Positions 49,285 to 58,930 of a stretch of 63,668 bases of DNA are shown piece after piece. The notes beneath the pieces were generated by a model that saw nothing but the letters and a program-made list of their open reading frames with translations, did not search any database and was not told the origin of the DNA. Each line of letters begins with the position of its first letter. The first letter of the stretch is position 1. The stretch lies in the NCBI GenBank assembly GCA_900542035.1, contig UQMJ01000014.1, forward strand, positions 1 to 63,668, read 5' to 3'. The position numbers and the translations under genes are program-made. Origin of the DNA: an uncultured Clostridium sp. Lineage in GTDB: Bacteria > Bacillota > Clostridia > Lachnospirales > Lachnospiraceae.

Positions 49285-50313
49285 ATGAAACAGAACATGG
49301 GAGAACAAAACTATAAAGAGGATTTGCCAAATCAGATTGACCGAATTGTTAAACGAACGATGCAGATGGATTTGCCTTGGGAATGGTCTTGCGGCGTAGC
49401 TTACTATGGCATCGCAAAAGCATACGAAAAGACAAAAAGGGAAGAGTATCTGGATTTTTTAAAGAACCGGATAGAAGAATTTCAAGCATTAGGTATTCCA
49501 AAACCGTGGACGGTAAATGCATGTGCAATGGGGCACTGCCTGATTACATTGTATGAAGCGACAGGCGACGAGGTTTATTACGACTTGATTAAAAGTAAAT
49601 TAGAGTATCTAAGGACAGATGCGCTTCGTTTTGGAGAGCGTGTACTCCAGCATACCGTTTCTTCCAAAAATGATTTTCCAGAACAATGTTGGGCAGATAC
49701 GCTGTTTATGGCAGCCTATTTTATGCTTCGCGCAGGCGTTATGGAGCAGGATGAAGGGCTAATTAATGACGCATTAAATCAATATTGCTGGCATATCTGC
49801 TATTTGCAAAATAAGGATACCGGACTTTGGTATCACGGATATAATCATATTTCAGATGATCATATGTCAGGCGTTTACTGGGGAAGAGCGAATGCGTGGG
49901 CGGCATATACAATGGCATGTGTTGGAAGAGTGCTTCCGGAAGCATATCTTTACCCACAGTATATGGATATTTCAGGTTCTTTAGATGAGCAATTGACAGC
50001 GCTGAAACGCTTACAGACAGAAAATGGATTGTGGAGAACCATTTTAGACGATCCAAAAGCTTATGAGGAAGTTTCTGCTTCCTGTGGAATTGCAGCAGCT
50101 ATGGCTATTAAAGGAAACCCGTTTCATCGAAAATATATAGAGAAGGCGGCCAATGGGGTATTGAATCAGGTTAATGCCTCTGGAAAAGTATTGAATGTGT
50201 CAGCCGGAACTGCAGTAATGAGAGACAAAGAGGGTTACCGCAGCATTTCAAAAGAATGGATTCAAGGATGGGGGCAGGGACTAGCACTGGCTTTTTTGAC
50301 AGAATTATTGTAA
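49285..50313 (+). CDS. GH105 unsaturated rhamnogalacturonyl hydrolase-like
   Basis: 342 aa, (alpha/alpha)6 barrel type. SCGVAYYGIAKAYEKT, PEQCWADTLFMAAYFMLRAG and GVYWGRANAWAAYTMA match GH105. Removes unsaturated uronic acid from lyase-generated rhamnogalacturonan oligomers in the cytoplasm. It starts two bases after the GH42 stop. Confidence 0.92.
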   Translation: MKQNMGEQNYKEDLPNQIDRIVKRTMQMDLPWEWSCGVAYYGIAKAYEKTKREEYLDFLKNRIEEFQALGIPKPWTVNACAMGHCLITLYEATGDEVYYDLIKSKLEYLRTDALRFGERVLQHTVSSKNDFPEQCWADTLFMAAYFMLRAGVMEQDEGLINDALNQYCWHICYLQNKDTGLWYHGYNHISDDHMSGVYWGRANAWAAYTMACVGRVLPEAYLYPQYMDISGSLDEQLTALKRLQTENGLWRTILDDPKAYEEVSASCGIAAAMAIKGNPFHRKYIEKAANGVLNQVNASGKVLNVSAGTAVMRDKEGYRSISKEWIQGWGQGLALAFLTELL

Positions 50314-50340
50314 GAGTTTGATGTATGGAGGCAGATGAAG

Positions 50341-51111
50341 ATGAAGACCGTACATTTGGTGATGTTTATGGGGCAGAGCAATATGGCTGGAAGAGGAGAG
50401 GCTGAAGAAGCGCCAGGAGTCAGCGAGGAAGCAGGATACGAGTATCGGGCTGTCAGCGATACGGAGTGTCTGTATCAAATAGAAGAACCATTTGGCGCTG
50501 CGGAAAATGATAAAACTGGAGTATATGAGCCAGGGATGAAAACAGGTTCTATGGTCTCTGCATTTGTGAATGCATATTATGAAGCGGTAAAGATTCCTGT
50601 GGTTGGGGTATCCTGTTCAAAAGGCGGTTCTTCCATTGCAGAATGGATGCCAGGAAGTGCTTATTATCAGGATGCTGTTAGAAGAGCAAAGAGATGCAGT
50701 GAGTGGCTGGAGTCGAATGGCTATCGGATAGAACACCGCTGCATGGTATGGTGCCAGGGGTGTACAGATGGAGATCTGGGTACACCGCCTGAGACTTATA
50801 AGCGTCATACAGGTCAGTTTATAGAAAAATTTTTGAAAGAATGTCAGCTGGAAGTGTGTTTTTTGATTCAGATAGGAAACAGAAGAAGTAATAAAAATTT
50901 ATATGTACCGATTCAGCAGGCACAACAGGAATTGGCAGAGGAACGGGAAAATATTGTAATAGTAAGCCAACAGTTTAAAAATTTTGCTCAAAGAGGCCTG
51001 ATGAAAGATGAATTTCATTATAGCCAAAAAGGGTATAACCTGGTGGGGAAAGAGGCAGGAAGAAATGCAGGAAGCTATGTGCTGAATGGTTTATTTGCGT
51101 TACAAAAGTGA
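50341..51111 (+). CDS. SGNH carbohydrate esterase (acetylesterase-like)
   Basis: 256 aa. MFMGQSNMAGRGE carries the catalytic serine block; VSCSKGGSSIAEW and WCQGCTDGDL give the oxyanion residues; DEFHYSQKGYN the catalytic Asp/His pair. CE6/sialate-O-acetylesterase type. In this locus it likely removes acetyl groups from rhamnogalacturonan oligomers. The ATG at 50341 fits the GGAGG spacing better than the one at 50335. Confidence 0.85.
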   Translation: MKTVHLVMFMGQSNMAGRGEAEEAPGVSEEAGYEYRAVSDTECLYQIEEPFGAAENDKTGVYEPGMKTGSMVSAFVNAYYEAVKIPVVGVSCSKGGSSIAEWMPGSAYYQDAVRRAKRCSEWLESNGYRIEHRCMVWCQGCTDGDLGTPPETYKRHTGQFIEKFLKECQLEVCFLIQIGNRRSNKNLYVPIQQAQQELAEERENIVIVSQQFKNFAQRGLMKDEFHYSQKGYNLVGKEAGRNAGSYVLNGLFALQK

Positions 51112-51214
51112 GAAAATGTCTATTATCTATTGACAAATCCGGAAAGATATAGCAAACTACAATAAGTGGTTTTAAAAACTATATAATGAAAGGATAAAAA
51201 ACGGAGGATTTGTC

Positions 51215-52051
51215 ATGGTAAGAATCATAACAGATTCTTCTGTACTGTATACAGAAGAAGAAGCAAAAGCAGCGGGGTTTGATGCAGTGCCTTTGTGCGT
51301 CCATATAGGAGAGTTGGAAGGCAGAGACCTGCAGATGGATATGGAAGATTTTTATAAACGGATTGAAGCGGGGCAGATTCCCAGGTCTTCCCAGCCTCCT
51401 GTGGGAGAGGTAGCGGCTCTTTATGAAAAGTATCCGGATTCTGATATTATCAATATTTCTATAGCAGACGGGCTATCTGGAACCTACCAGGGAGCGTGCT
51501 GTGCAAAGGACATGATCGAGCATCCAGAGAAAATTACGGTGTTTAACAGCCAAACGTTATGTGGCCCTCATCGTTACATGGCAGAAAGGGCCAAACAGAT
51601 GGCAGAGGATGGGCAAGGAAGAGCAGAGATTCTGGACTGGCTTGAACAAGCGGCAAAAAAGACGGAATCGTTTCTGATTCCTCAGGACTTTTCTTTTTTG
51701 AAGCGGGGAGGCAGACTGACTCCGGTGGCAGCGGCATTTGGATCTGTTCTCAGGCTGAAGCCAGTTATGAAGCTGACGGAAGATGGCACCCGCATTGATA
51801 AGTTTGCAGTGAAACGCACGATGTCTTCTGCAGTGGACAGCATAATGGATTATATGAAAAAGGCGGGAGTTGGTTCCAGGCATATTTTATACATTGCTCA
51901 TGCCAGGGCATTAGAAGATGCGAAAAAAATCCAGGAAATGATGGAACGGACATTTGAAGGATTGGAAATTCATATACTGGAACTGAGTCCTGTGTTTGTG
52001 GCCCAGGGAGGGCCGAAATGCGTGGCAATTCAGTATATTGAGCGTTTTTAG
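51215..52051 (+). CDS. DegV family fatty-acid-binding protein
   Basis: 278 aa. MVRIITDSSVLYTEEEAKAAGFDAVPLCVHI, then SSQPPVGEVAALYEKYPDSDIINISIADGLSGTYQGA, typical DegV. Members bind long-chain fatty acids (FakB-like) for the fatty-acid kinase. Good RBS (GGAGG). Own upstream region with TTGACA-like and TATAAT elements at 51120-51190. Confidence 0.93.
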   Translation: MVRIITDSSVLYTEEEAKAAGFDAVPLCVHIGELEGRDLQMDMEDFYKRIEAGQIPRSSQPPVGEVAALYEKYPDSDIINISIADGLSGTYQGACCAKDMIEHPEKITVFNSQTLCGPHRYMAERAKQMAEDGQGRAEILDWLEQAAKKTESFLIPQDFSFLKRGGRLTPVAAAFGSVLRLKPVMKLTEDGTRIDKFAVKRTMSSAVDSIMDYMKKAGVGSRHILYIAHARALEDAKKIQEMMERTFEGLEIHILELSPVFVAQGGPKCVAIQYIERF

Positions 52052-52113
52052 GAACCGTGCACAGGCGTGTTTGCCCCTGGACATGAATGATAACCGATAT
52101 TTTGAAATTTTTC

Positions 52114-52144
52114 TTGACCTTATACGAACTATAAGCCTTATAAT
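52114..52144 (+). promoter_or_regulatory. MerR-type promoter with 19-bp spacer
   Basis: TTGACC (52114-52119), 19-bp spacer with dyad-like TTATACG/ATAAG parts, TATAAT (52139-52144). Over-long spacers of this kind are the typical targets of MerR proteins; the MerR gene follows, so autoregulation is likely. Confidence 0.6.
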
Positions 52145-52209
52145 ACAGCTGTAAGAAGCAGATGAACCGGTATGCAGACGGGCTTAAAGCAAGTAAGGAG
52201 GTTTTTATC

Positions 52210-53073
52210 GTGACAATTAAAGAGGCAGAGCAGATTACTGGCATTACCAGCCAGAATATCCGTTACTATGAAAAACAAGGACTTCTCACTCCATCCAGAA
52301 GAGAGGGAAATTCTTATAGGGAATATTCCGAAGAAGACATTCGCAGGCTAAAGAAGATTAAATTATTCCGTAAATTAGGAATGCCAATTGGAGATATCCG
52401 GCGTCTTTTTATAGGAGAAATTTCTCTGGAAGAAGCAATAACCGCACAGATTTCCAGACTTCAGACAGAAAAAGAAACGGTTCTGGCTGCATTGAAATTT
52501 TGTGGAAAAATACAGGAAACCCAGCTTGCGGAGATGGACGAATCGTTCTATCTGGAGCAGATGGAGGAAGAAGAGCAGAAGGGATCGGTATTTGTACAGT
52601 TTGCAGAAGACTATATCAGTGTAAGGAAGGCAGAGCTTGAAAGGGAATTCTCTTTTATGCCGGATTCCAGATGCGATACGCCCCAGGAGTTTACAGAAGA
52701 ACTTCTGAAATACGGACAGGAAAGCGGAAAGAATATTTCTGTTATAAAGGAAGGAATGTCTCCGAAACTGATGATCGATGGAATTGAATACGGCGCTTAC
52801 CGGACCTCTTCCAGATTTGGCATTGTAATTCATTGCAGAATGACCCATCCGGAAGATTATATGCCGGATGGAATGCCGGAAAAAAAGTACCGGAAATACA
52901 GAGCGCTTTCGCTGGCTGCAATTCCGGTACTAATCTTCCTTTTGCTGGCAGTTATCATTCTGGCAAGCAGAGACTCATCATTCGAAACCTGGCTGATGGT
53001 ACTGGTAACAGGTGTGATGCTGATATCGGACGTCTGCTTTGCCTATTACTGTTATGGGAGAAATTTCCAATAA
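52210..53073 (+). CDS. MerR family regulator with C-terminal membrane segments
   Basis: 287 aa from GTG at 52210 (GTAAGGAGG upstream). N-terminal MerR HTH: TIKEAEQITGITSQNIRYYEKQGLLTPSRR in two halves, residues 2-31. Middle helical part. Two hydrophobic segments near the end (LSLAAIPVLIFLLLAVIILA; WLMVLVTGVMLISDVCFAYY), making it a membrane-linked regulator. Ligand unknown. Confidence 0.88.
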   Translation: MTIKEAEQITGITSQNIRYYEKQGLLTPSRREGNSYREYSEEDIRRLKKIKLFRKLGMPIGDIRRLFIGEISLEEAITAQISRLQTEKETVLAALKFCGKIQETQLAEMDESFYLEQMEEEEQKGSVFVQFAEDYISVRKAELEREFSFMPDSRCDTPQEFTEELLKYGQESGKNISVIKEGMSPKLMIDGIEYGAYRTSSRFGIVIHCRMTHPEDYMPDGMPEKKYRKYRALSLAAIPVLIFLLLAVIILASRDSSFETWLMVLVTGVMLISDVCFAYYCYGRNFQ

Positions 53074-53090
53074 TCAGACGGGAAGAACGG

Positions 53091-53822
53091 CTAAATCCAG
53101 CCGCCGTCTAAGCCGATGACTTCTCCGGTCAGATAGGAGTTTTTATAGCCAAGGTGGTAGACTAAGTCTGCCACTTCTTCGGCTTTTCCTAAGCGCCCTG
53201 CCGGTATTTCTTCTACCAGGGCGATAAATTCGGATTCCTCCATCCATTGATTCATTTCTGTGTCAATCGCGCCGCAGGCGACAGCGTTGACCTGGATGTT
53301 GCTGGGGGCCAGCTCCTTTGCCAAAGCTTTGGTAAATGCGTTGATGGCTCCTTTAGTGGCAGAATACGCTACTTCGCAGGAGGCGCCTACATTTCCCCAG
53401 ACAGAAGAAATGTTAATGATTTTTCCCTGCTTTTTGGAAAGCATTCCAGGAATCGCAAGCTTACAGCAGTTAAACACAGAGTTTAAGTTGGTGTGGATGA
53501 CTTTGTCCCAGTCCTGGACAGACATATCCTGAAGCAGGCCGATGTAGGAAACGCCGGCATTGTTTACCAGCACATCTAACGTGCCAAATTGTTTGCGGAT
53601 ACGTTCAAACAATTCTTTGCAGTGTTCCATATTGCCCATATCTCCTACATAGGCAAGGCAGGAAACCTGATAGGATTCAATTTCTTTTTTTGCCTGCATC
53701 AGACGTTCTTCGTTGTGAATACAGCTAATTGCTACATTATAGCCTTTTTTAGCAAATTTGACCGCAATGGCTTTCCCGATTCCGCGGGAAGCGCCGGTAA
53801 CTAATACCGTTTTTTGTGCCAT
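53091..53822 (-). CDS. SDR-family oxidoreductase (FabG-like)
   Basis: 243 aa. NAD(P)-binding GASRGIG at residues ~9-15, NNAG at ~85, catalytic S and YSATKGA (YxxxK) at ~150, and C-terminal YLTGEVIGLDGGWI. The start at 53822 has AGAGGTG upstream. Resembles 3-oxoacyl-ACP reductases, but without a fab operon around it the substrate is open. Divergent from trxB. Confidence 0.9.
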   Translation of the reverse strand: MAQKTVLVTGASRGIGKAIAVKFAKKGYNVAISCIHNEERLMQAKKEIESYQVSCLAYVGDMGNMEHCKELFERIRKQFGTLDVLVNNAGVSYIGLLQDMSVQDWDKVIHTNLNSVFNCCKLAIPGMLSKKQGKIINISSVWGNVGASCEVAYSATKGAINAFTKALAKELAPSNIQVNAVACGAIDTEMNQWMEESEFIALVEEIPAGRLGKAEEVADLVYHLGYKNSYLTGEVIGLDGGWI

Positions 53823-53916
53823 AATTATCACCTCTTTAGAGAGAGTATAGCACATTTTTATCCGCTTGTAACAGAATTGTAAGAAATTTTTTTGGAATAT
53901 TGGGGAAAACTTGTGT

Positions 53917-53922
53917 TATACT
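53917..53922 (+). promoter_or_regulatory. trxB promoter, extended -10
   Basis: TGTTATACT extended -10, 38 bp before the trxB start; possible TTGGAA as a weak -35 at 53892. Confidence 0.5.
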
Positions 53923-53960
53923 GAATGAAAATGGCGAGAATTGCGAAAGGAGTGTGTGTG

Positions 53961-54875
53961 GTGCAAAAATATGATTTAGTAATTGTGGGTTCAGGGCCTG
54001 CCGGACTGGCAGCAGCAATTTATGCAGAGAGAGCCAGAATCCGTACCCTTGTAATAGAAAAAGGAATGGTCAGCGGAGGACAGGTGCTGACTACCTATGA
54101 GGTAGACAATTATCCTGGACTTCCTGGAGTAGGCGGATATGATTTGGGGACGAAGTTCCGTGAACACGCTGACAACCTGGGGGCTCAGTTTGCAGAAGAC
54201 GAGGTACTGCGGATTGAAGATGCAGGAGACGTAAAACGGATTGTATGCGAGCATGAGACTTATGAGGCGAAAGCGGTAATTCTGGCAACCGGAGCCAGTC
54301 ACAGAAAACTGGCTGTACCAGGGGAAGAAGAACTGGCCGGTATGGGAGTGTCTTACTGCGCTACTTGTGACGGCGCATTTTTCCGTAAAAAAGTAACGGC
54401 AGTCATTGGAGGAGGAGACGTGGCTCTGGAAGATGCCATATTCCTTTCCAGAATGTGTGAAAAGGTGTATCTGATTCACCGCAGAGACGAGTTCCGCGGC
54501 GCTAAGAGTATTCAGGAACAGGTATTTTCCAGGGAAAATATTGAAGTTGTCTGGGATACGGTAGTCGAGCGGATTACAGGTACAGAGAAAGTAGAAGCCC
54601 TGGCAGTAAAAAATGTAAAAACCGGCGAGGAAAGAGAGATTTCAGTCAGCGGCGTCTTTGTAGCAGTTGGAATTACTCCAGCCAGTCAGGCATTTGAAGG
54701 GCTGGTAGAAATGGATCATGGCTATATTAAGGCAGGAGAGGACTGCTGTACCTCTTGCCCAGGTATTTTTGCAGCGGGCGATGTGCGGACAAAGCCGCTG
54801 CGCCAGATTATTACCGCTGCGGCAGATGGAGCAAATGCGGTAACCAGCGTGGAACGCTATTTGATGGAAGGTTAG
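53961..54875 (+). CDS. trxB: Thioredoxin reductase
   Basis: 304 aa. FAD site GSGPAGLAAA (10-19), redox pair CATC (C133, C136), NADPH site GGGDVALEDA, C-terminal FAD contact AAGDVRTKPLRQIITAAADGA in two pieces. Full length. The start is the GTG at 53961, since AAAGGAG stands 8 bp before. Reduces thioredoxin with NADPH. No thioredoxin gene adjoins. Confidence 0.94.
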   Translation: MQKYDLVIVGSGPAGLAAAIYAERARIRTLVIEKGMVSGGQVLTTYEVDNYPGLPGVGGYDLGTKFREHADNLGAQFAEDEVLRIEDAGDVKRIVCEHETYEAKAVILATGASHRKLAVPGEEELAGMGVSYCATCDGAFFRKKVTAVIGGGDVALEDAIFLSRMCEKVYLIHRRDEFRGAKSIQEQVFSRENIEVVWDTVVERITGTEKVEALAVKNVKTGEEREISVSGVFVAVGITPASQAFEGLVEMDHGYIKAGEDCCTSCPGIFAAGDVRTKPLRQIITAAADGANAVTSVERYLMEG

Positions 54876-54892
54876 ACGAAAGGAAGATACGC

Positions 54893-56251
54893 ATGAAAAA
54901 CTGGAAAAAAGCAGTGATAGTCGTTTCTTTTTGTCTTACTGGTGCCGGTGCAGTTCCGGCGTTTGCCTCTGTAAAAACAGATGCAGGGCTTCTGGCAGCG
55001 CCTCAGGCGGTCGTCAGTGAAAAGAAGACTCAGGTAGTGACTGCAACGGCTGGAGATTATGAGAATGTGGCAGTTTCCCAGGTTAGCGGATATGTAAACG
55101 TCCGCAGTGAGGCCAGTACGAAAGGTCAGATTGTGGGGAAAATTTATAATAACTGTGCGGCAACCATTCTGGAGACCGTGTCTGGGGAGGGCGGCGACTG
55201 GTATCGCATCCAGTCGGGAAATGTAACCGGATATATTAAGGCCCAGTATTTTGTAACGGGAGCAGAGGCTGAAAAGCTGGCAAAAGAAGTAGGCGTGGAA
55301 TATGCTACAATTAATACGGCGTCTCTCCGCCTGCGGGCAGAGCCAAACCTAACCAGTGAAACCCTGACTCTTTTAAGCCAGGGCGCCCGTTATGAAGTGA
55401 TGGGCGAGGAAAATAATTTTGCAAAGCTGGCAATTGATACGGACCTGACGGGGTATGTGTCGATGGACTATATCAAAACGACAGTAGAGTTTAAGCAGGC
55501 TGTCTCGCTGGAAGAAGAGGCGGCTCAGAAAGCAGAGGAAGAAAAACGGAAGCAGGAGGCGGAGACTGCTATCAGTCAGTTAAATGCAGTGATAAGCGCG
55601 GAAGTAGGAAAAAGTCCGTCTTCCCAGCAGTCAGAGGGCAGTGTTTCTTCCAAGTCTGAAGCCAGCGAATCTTCCACCGCTCCGGTTGGAGTGAACGGGA
55701 CCATTGCGGCTAACCCGATGGGAAGTGGAAAGGATACGGCGGCACAGGCTCCGGTTCTTCAAAACAAGGAAACTGCCAGCGCAACCGTACCGGCAGGTCC
55801 TTCCGGTTCTGGAACGAGTAATGCCGGCAATGGCCAGGCGCCCAGCGTGTCTTATGGACCAGGAGGGAATGCTTCGGATAAGGTGGTGTCCGCAACCAGA
55901 ACGGCAGTAGTAGCATATGCAAAACAGTTTCTGGGAAATCCATACGTATATGGAGGAACCAGTCTGACCGACGGAGCGGACTGCTCCGGCTTTACTATGA
56001 GCGTGTACAAGCATTTTGGCATTGACATTGGCCGTACTTCCAGAGATCAGGCGGCAAAGGGACGTGAGATTTCCCAGTCGGAGATGCAGCCAGGCGATTT
56101 GCTGTTTTATGCAAGCGGGGATTATATTAACCATGTAGCGATGTACATAGGAGGCGGACAGGTTATCCATTCCAGTACTCCGGCAACAGGCATTACCCTT
56201 GCGCCGGTTAATTACCGGACTCCCTGCAAGGTTGTTACATTTTTGGATTAA
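54893..56251 (+). CDS. Secreted SH3 / NlpC-P60 peptidoglycan hydrolase
   Basis: 452 aa. Signal peptide (KKAVIVVSFCLTGAGAVPAFA). Two SH3b domains (~60-110, GYVNVRSEASTKGQIVGKI; ~130-190, ASLRLRAEPNLTSETL). Long Ser/Gly/Ala-rich linker (residues ~230-330). C-terminal NlpC/P60 with C in DGADCSGFTMS and H in INHVAMYIGGG. Probable D,L-endopeptidase for cell separation. The start at 54893 has GAAAGGAAG. Confidence 0.93.
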   Translation: MKNWKKAVIVVSFCLTGAGAVPAFASVKTDAGLLAAPQAVVSEKKTQVVTATAGDYENVAVSQVSGYVNVRSEASTKGQIVGKIYNNCAATILETVSGEGGDWYRIQSGNVTGYIKAQYFVTGAEAEKLAKEVGVEYATINTASLRLRAEPNLTSETLTLLSQGARYEVMGEENNFAKLAIDTDLTGYVSMDYIKTTVEFKQAVSLEEEAAQKAEEEKRKQEAETAISQLNAVISAEVGKSPSSQQSEGSVSSKSEASESSTAPVGVNGTIAANPMGSGKDTAAQAPVLQNKETASATVPAGPSGSGTSNAGNGQAPSVSYGPGGNASDKVVSATRTAVVAYAKQFLGNPYVYGGTSLTDGADCSGFTMSVYKHFGIDIGRTSRDQAAKGREISQSEMQPGDLLFYASGDYINHVAMYIGGGQVIHSSTPATGITLAPVNYRTPCKVVTFLD

Positions 56252-56264
56252 AGGATAAAGAAAA

Positions 56265-56308
56265 ACGACCAGAGCGCTGGAAGGATTCATTCCAGCACTC
56301 TGGTCGTT
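56265..56308. terminator. Bidirectional terminator
   Basis: AACGACCAGAG and CTCTGGTCGTT arms with inner GCTGGAA/TTCCAGC. Serves the convergent hydrolase gene and methyltransferase gene. Confidence 0.8.
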
Positions 56309-56335
56309 TGTTATGCAAAAATACACAATGGGGAG

Positions 56336-57196
56336 TCAGGCTTCCCATCTTCCGGATGCGCCGCAGGGAAGAACCAGGCCATTTTTGGCAACTGGCAGTC
56401 CGACCTCCTCAGCCTTTACCTGTCCGCCGAACGTTGGGACGATTTCTGTGCCGATCATATAAGAAAGCACAGATGGCGCAAGGCCGGTGGTGTAGGAATT
56501 AATTAGGAAAAACAGCGGCTTATCTGATAAAAGCTGGGCGCAGAGCTTTACAAATGGATGGATAGCTTCTTCGATTTTCCAGATTTCTCCTTTGGGGCCT
56601 CTTCCGTAAGAAGGCGGATCCATGATAATGGCGTCATAATGATTGCCTCTGCGGATTTCCCGCTCTACGAATTTTACGCAGTCATCGACAATCCAGCGGA
56701 TGGGAGCATTTTCAAGACCGCTGGATTTTGCGTTTTCTTTGGCCCATCCTACCATGCCTTTTGACGCGTCTACATGGGTAACGGCTGCTCCTGCTGCAGC
56801 TGCAGCTAAAGTGGCGCCGCCTGTATAGGCAAACAAGTTCAGCACTTTAATGGGACGGCCGGCTTTTTGAATTTTATCTCCAAACCAGTCCCAGTTAGCA
56901 GCCTGCTCCGGAAACAGTCCGGTGTGCTTAAAGCTGAAGGGTTTTAAATTGAATCTCAAGCTTCCATAGGAGATGCACCACTGCTGGGGCAGGTCGAAAA
57001 ATTCCCATTCGCCTCCGCCTTTGCTGCTGCGGTGATAGTGGCCGTTAGGCCGCTTCCAGCCCCGATCTTTTTTGGGGGTGTCCCAGATAACCTGAGGGTC
57101 GGGACGGATTAAAAGATAGTCTCCCCACCGCTCTAATTTTTCGCCTTTGGAACAATCAATTACCTGATAGTCTTTCCAATTATCTGCAATCCACAT
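56336..57196 (-). CDS. Class I rRNA methyltransferase (RlmI/K-like)
   Basis: 286 aa. SAM motif I LNLFAYTGGATLAAAAAGA, VDASKGMVGWAKENAK, motif IV IMDPPSYGRGPKGEIWK, typical for the 23S rRNA cytosine methyltransferase type. Lacks an N-terminal PUA, so smaller than RlmI. Target position unknown. Confidence 0.88.
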   Translation of the reverse strand: MWIADNWKDYQVIDCSKGEKLERWGDYLLIRPDPQVIWDTPKKDRGWKRPNGHYHRSSKGGGEWEFFDLPQQWCISYGSLRFNLKPFSFKHTGLFPEQAANWDWFGDKIQKAGRPIKVLNLFAYTGGATLAAAAAGAAVTHVDASKGMVGWAKENAKSSGLENAPIRWIVDDCVKFVEREIRRGNHYDAIIMDPPSYGRGPKGEIWKIEEAIHPFVKLCAQLLSDKPLFFLINSYTTGLAPSVLSYMIGTEIVPTFGGQVKAEEVGLPVAKNGLVLPCGASGRWEA

Positions 57197-57355
57197 AATG
57201 TAAAATATCCTTTCTTATCTCAATGCATGGTACACGGATACTGCTGTTTCATTATTATACATAACCCTGTTGGGAAACGTCAAGCAAATGCAAAAGGAAT
57301 AGGAAAAACCAGCTGTCTGGAGGAGAATTGTAATAGAAATGAAAGATTATAATGG

Positions 57356-57384
57356 TTGAATATTTAGAAAATTCTTGATACAAT
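57356..57384 (+). promoter_or_regulatory. Promoter for surface protein gene
   Basis: TTGAAT (57356-57361), 17-bp spacer, TACAAT (57379-57384); start codon 62 bp downstream. The remaining gap from 57197 shows no gene. Confidence 0.6.
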
Positions 57385-57445
57385 AAATGCAAATATGGCT
57401 GTGTACGAATATTTGGAGTGCGGAGTAAGAGAAGGAGTGGTTGGA

Positions 57446-58831
57446 TTGAGGACAGGCAGAGGACTTGCGATATTAGGATTGACAGCAGCGCTGGCGATTG
57501 GCGGTACGGCAACGGTGTATGGTGCCGGCTGGCAGAAGGCGTCAAATGGCGCGTGGGAATATTATAGTGATTCTGGGAACAGAGAGACCAACGTATGGCG
57601 CAAAGGAGCAGATGGATTGTGGCGCTATATTGATGGCAGCGGATATATGGCTACAAATAAATGGGTCGATGAGACTTATTATGTAGATGGAAATGGGATT
57701 ATGGTTTCCGGAAACTGGAAACAGATGGAGTCATCTTCCAGTTACCATGACGGTACGGTCTGGTACTATTTTAATACAGACGGCAAACGGGTGGAAGAAA
57801 CGTGGAAGAAGATCAATAATAAGTGGTACTATTTTGACGAAGACGGTGTGATGCTGACTGGCTGGCTGCTGGATGATATGTATTATACAGATGCCAATGG
57901 AGCAATGGTTACCGGCTGGCAGAAATTGACGCCGCCAGACGATGACTATTATGATGACTATGAGGAATCGCATAACGCACCGGTAGATAATCAGAATGAA
58001 GACGGAAAATACTGGTATTATTTTGGCAATAATGGGAAAAAAGTCATTCCGGATGATATGAATGGCTCCGATTATCAGGAAAAGAAGATCAACGGCGCTT
58101 ATTACTGCTTTGATGCCAATGGCCAGATGCAGACTGGCTGGTGCAATGTCAAAGGGGATTCTTCAATTGAAAGTTATAAATATTATAACGAGAACGGACA
58201 GGCGGTAGTCAGCACCTGGCTGTCTCTGGAAGCTCCGGAAGAGTTTGACGAATATGGCGAAGTAGAGTGGTACTATTTTACCAGCAACGGTACTCCGAAA
58301 GTGGGACCGCCGGAAGGAGAAGCGACAGCCAAGGATCTGACTCGGATCAAGGGGCTGACGTTCCTGTTTAACGAAAAAGGCAATCCTATTTACGGGCTTC
58401 ATAAAGTAGCGGCCAATAATGATCCGGATAACTATACGGCATATTATTTCGGTACGGACAAGATGCATTGCGCGATGCTGACCGGCAAACAGAACGTAGA
58501 GGAAGGAGATGGCTTTGAGTCAGAATATTTCTTCCTGGATTCTGGAAAAGGCTATACGGGAGTAAGAGACGGAAAGCTTTATTATATGGGAAAACTTCAA
58601 GTTGCAGACAGCGGCATCAAATATATGCCGATTACGCTGACTACTGGGGGAACCACGAAAAATTATCTGGTTAATTCCAATGGCCGGACTGTAAAAAATA
58701 CCACGGTTCGGGATGCGGAAGGAACCAAATATAAAACAGGAAGCAACGGCATTATCTTAAAAGTCAATGACGAAGATGTTGCTGGAGAAACCTTTAACAG
58801 TCCGGTAGAGCCTACCTGGTGGAATGAATAA
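57446..58831 (+). CDS. Secreted cell-wall-binding repeat protein
   Basis: 461 aa from TTG at 57446, which AAGGAG supports. Signal peptide RTGRGLAILGLTAALAIGG, then about nine choline/cell-wall-binding repeats (GAWEYYSDSGN, GLWRYIDGSGYM, WYYFDEDGVMLTGW, WYYFGNNGKKV). No catalytic domain is visible; probably a surface-attached structural or adhesive protein. Confidence 0.85.
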   Translation: MRTGRGLAILGLTAALAIGGTATVYGAGWQKASNGAWEYYSDSGNRETNVWRKGADGLWRYIDGSGYMATNKWVDETYYVDGNGIMVSGNWKQMESSSSYHDGTVWYYFNTDGKRVEETWKKINNKWYYFDEDGVMLTGWLLDDMYYTDANGAMVTGWQKLTPPDDDYYDDYEESHNAPVDNQNEDGKYWYYFGNNGKKVIPDDMNGSDYQEKKINGAYYCFDANGQMQTGWCNVKGDSSIESYKYYNENGQAVVSTWLSLEAPEEFDEYGEVEWYYFTSNGTPKVGPPEGEATAKDLTRIKGLTFLFNEKGNPIYGLHKVAANNDPDNYTAYYFGTDKMHCAMLTGKQNVEEGDGFESEYFFLDSGKGYTGVRDGKLYYMGKLQVADSGIKYMPITLTTGGTTKNYLVNSNGRTVKNTTVRDAEGTKYKTGSNGIILKVNDEDVAGETFNSPVEPTWWNE

Positions 58832-58874
58832 AAATAATAAATACAAATAAACGGATGATAAAACCGTCTAACCT

Positions 58875-58918
58875 GCAAATGCCTGGATAGGCAGAGGCGG
58901 GCAGGCGGTTTTTCTGCA
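58875..58918 (+). terminator. Terminator after the surface protein gene
   Basis: CCGTCTAACCTGC and GGCAGGCGG arms with TTTTT after. Confidence 0.6.
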
Positions 58919-58930
58919 GGAGCGTAAAAC

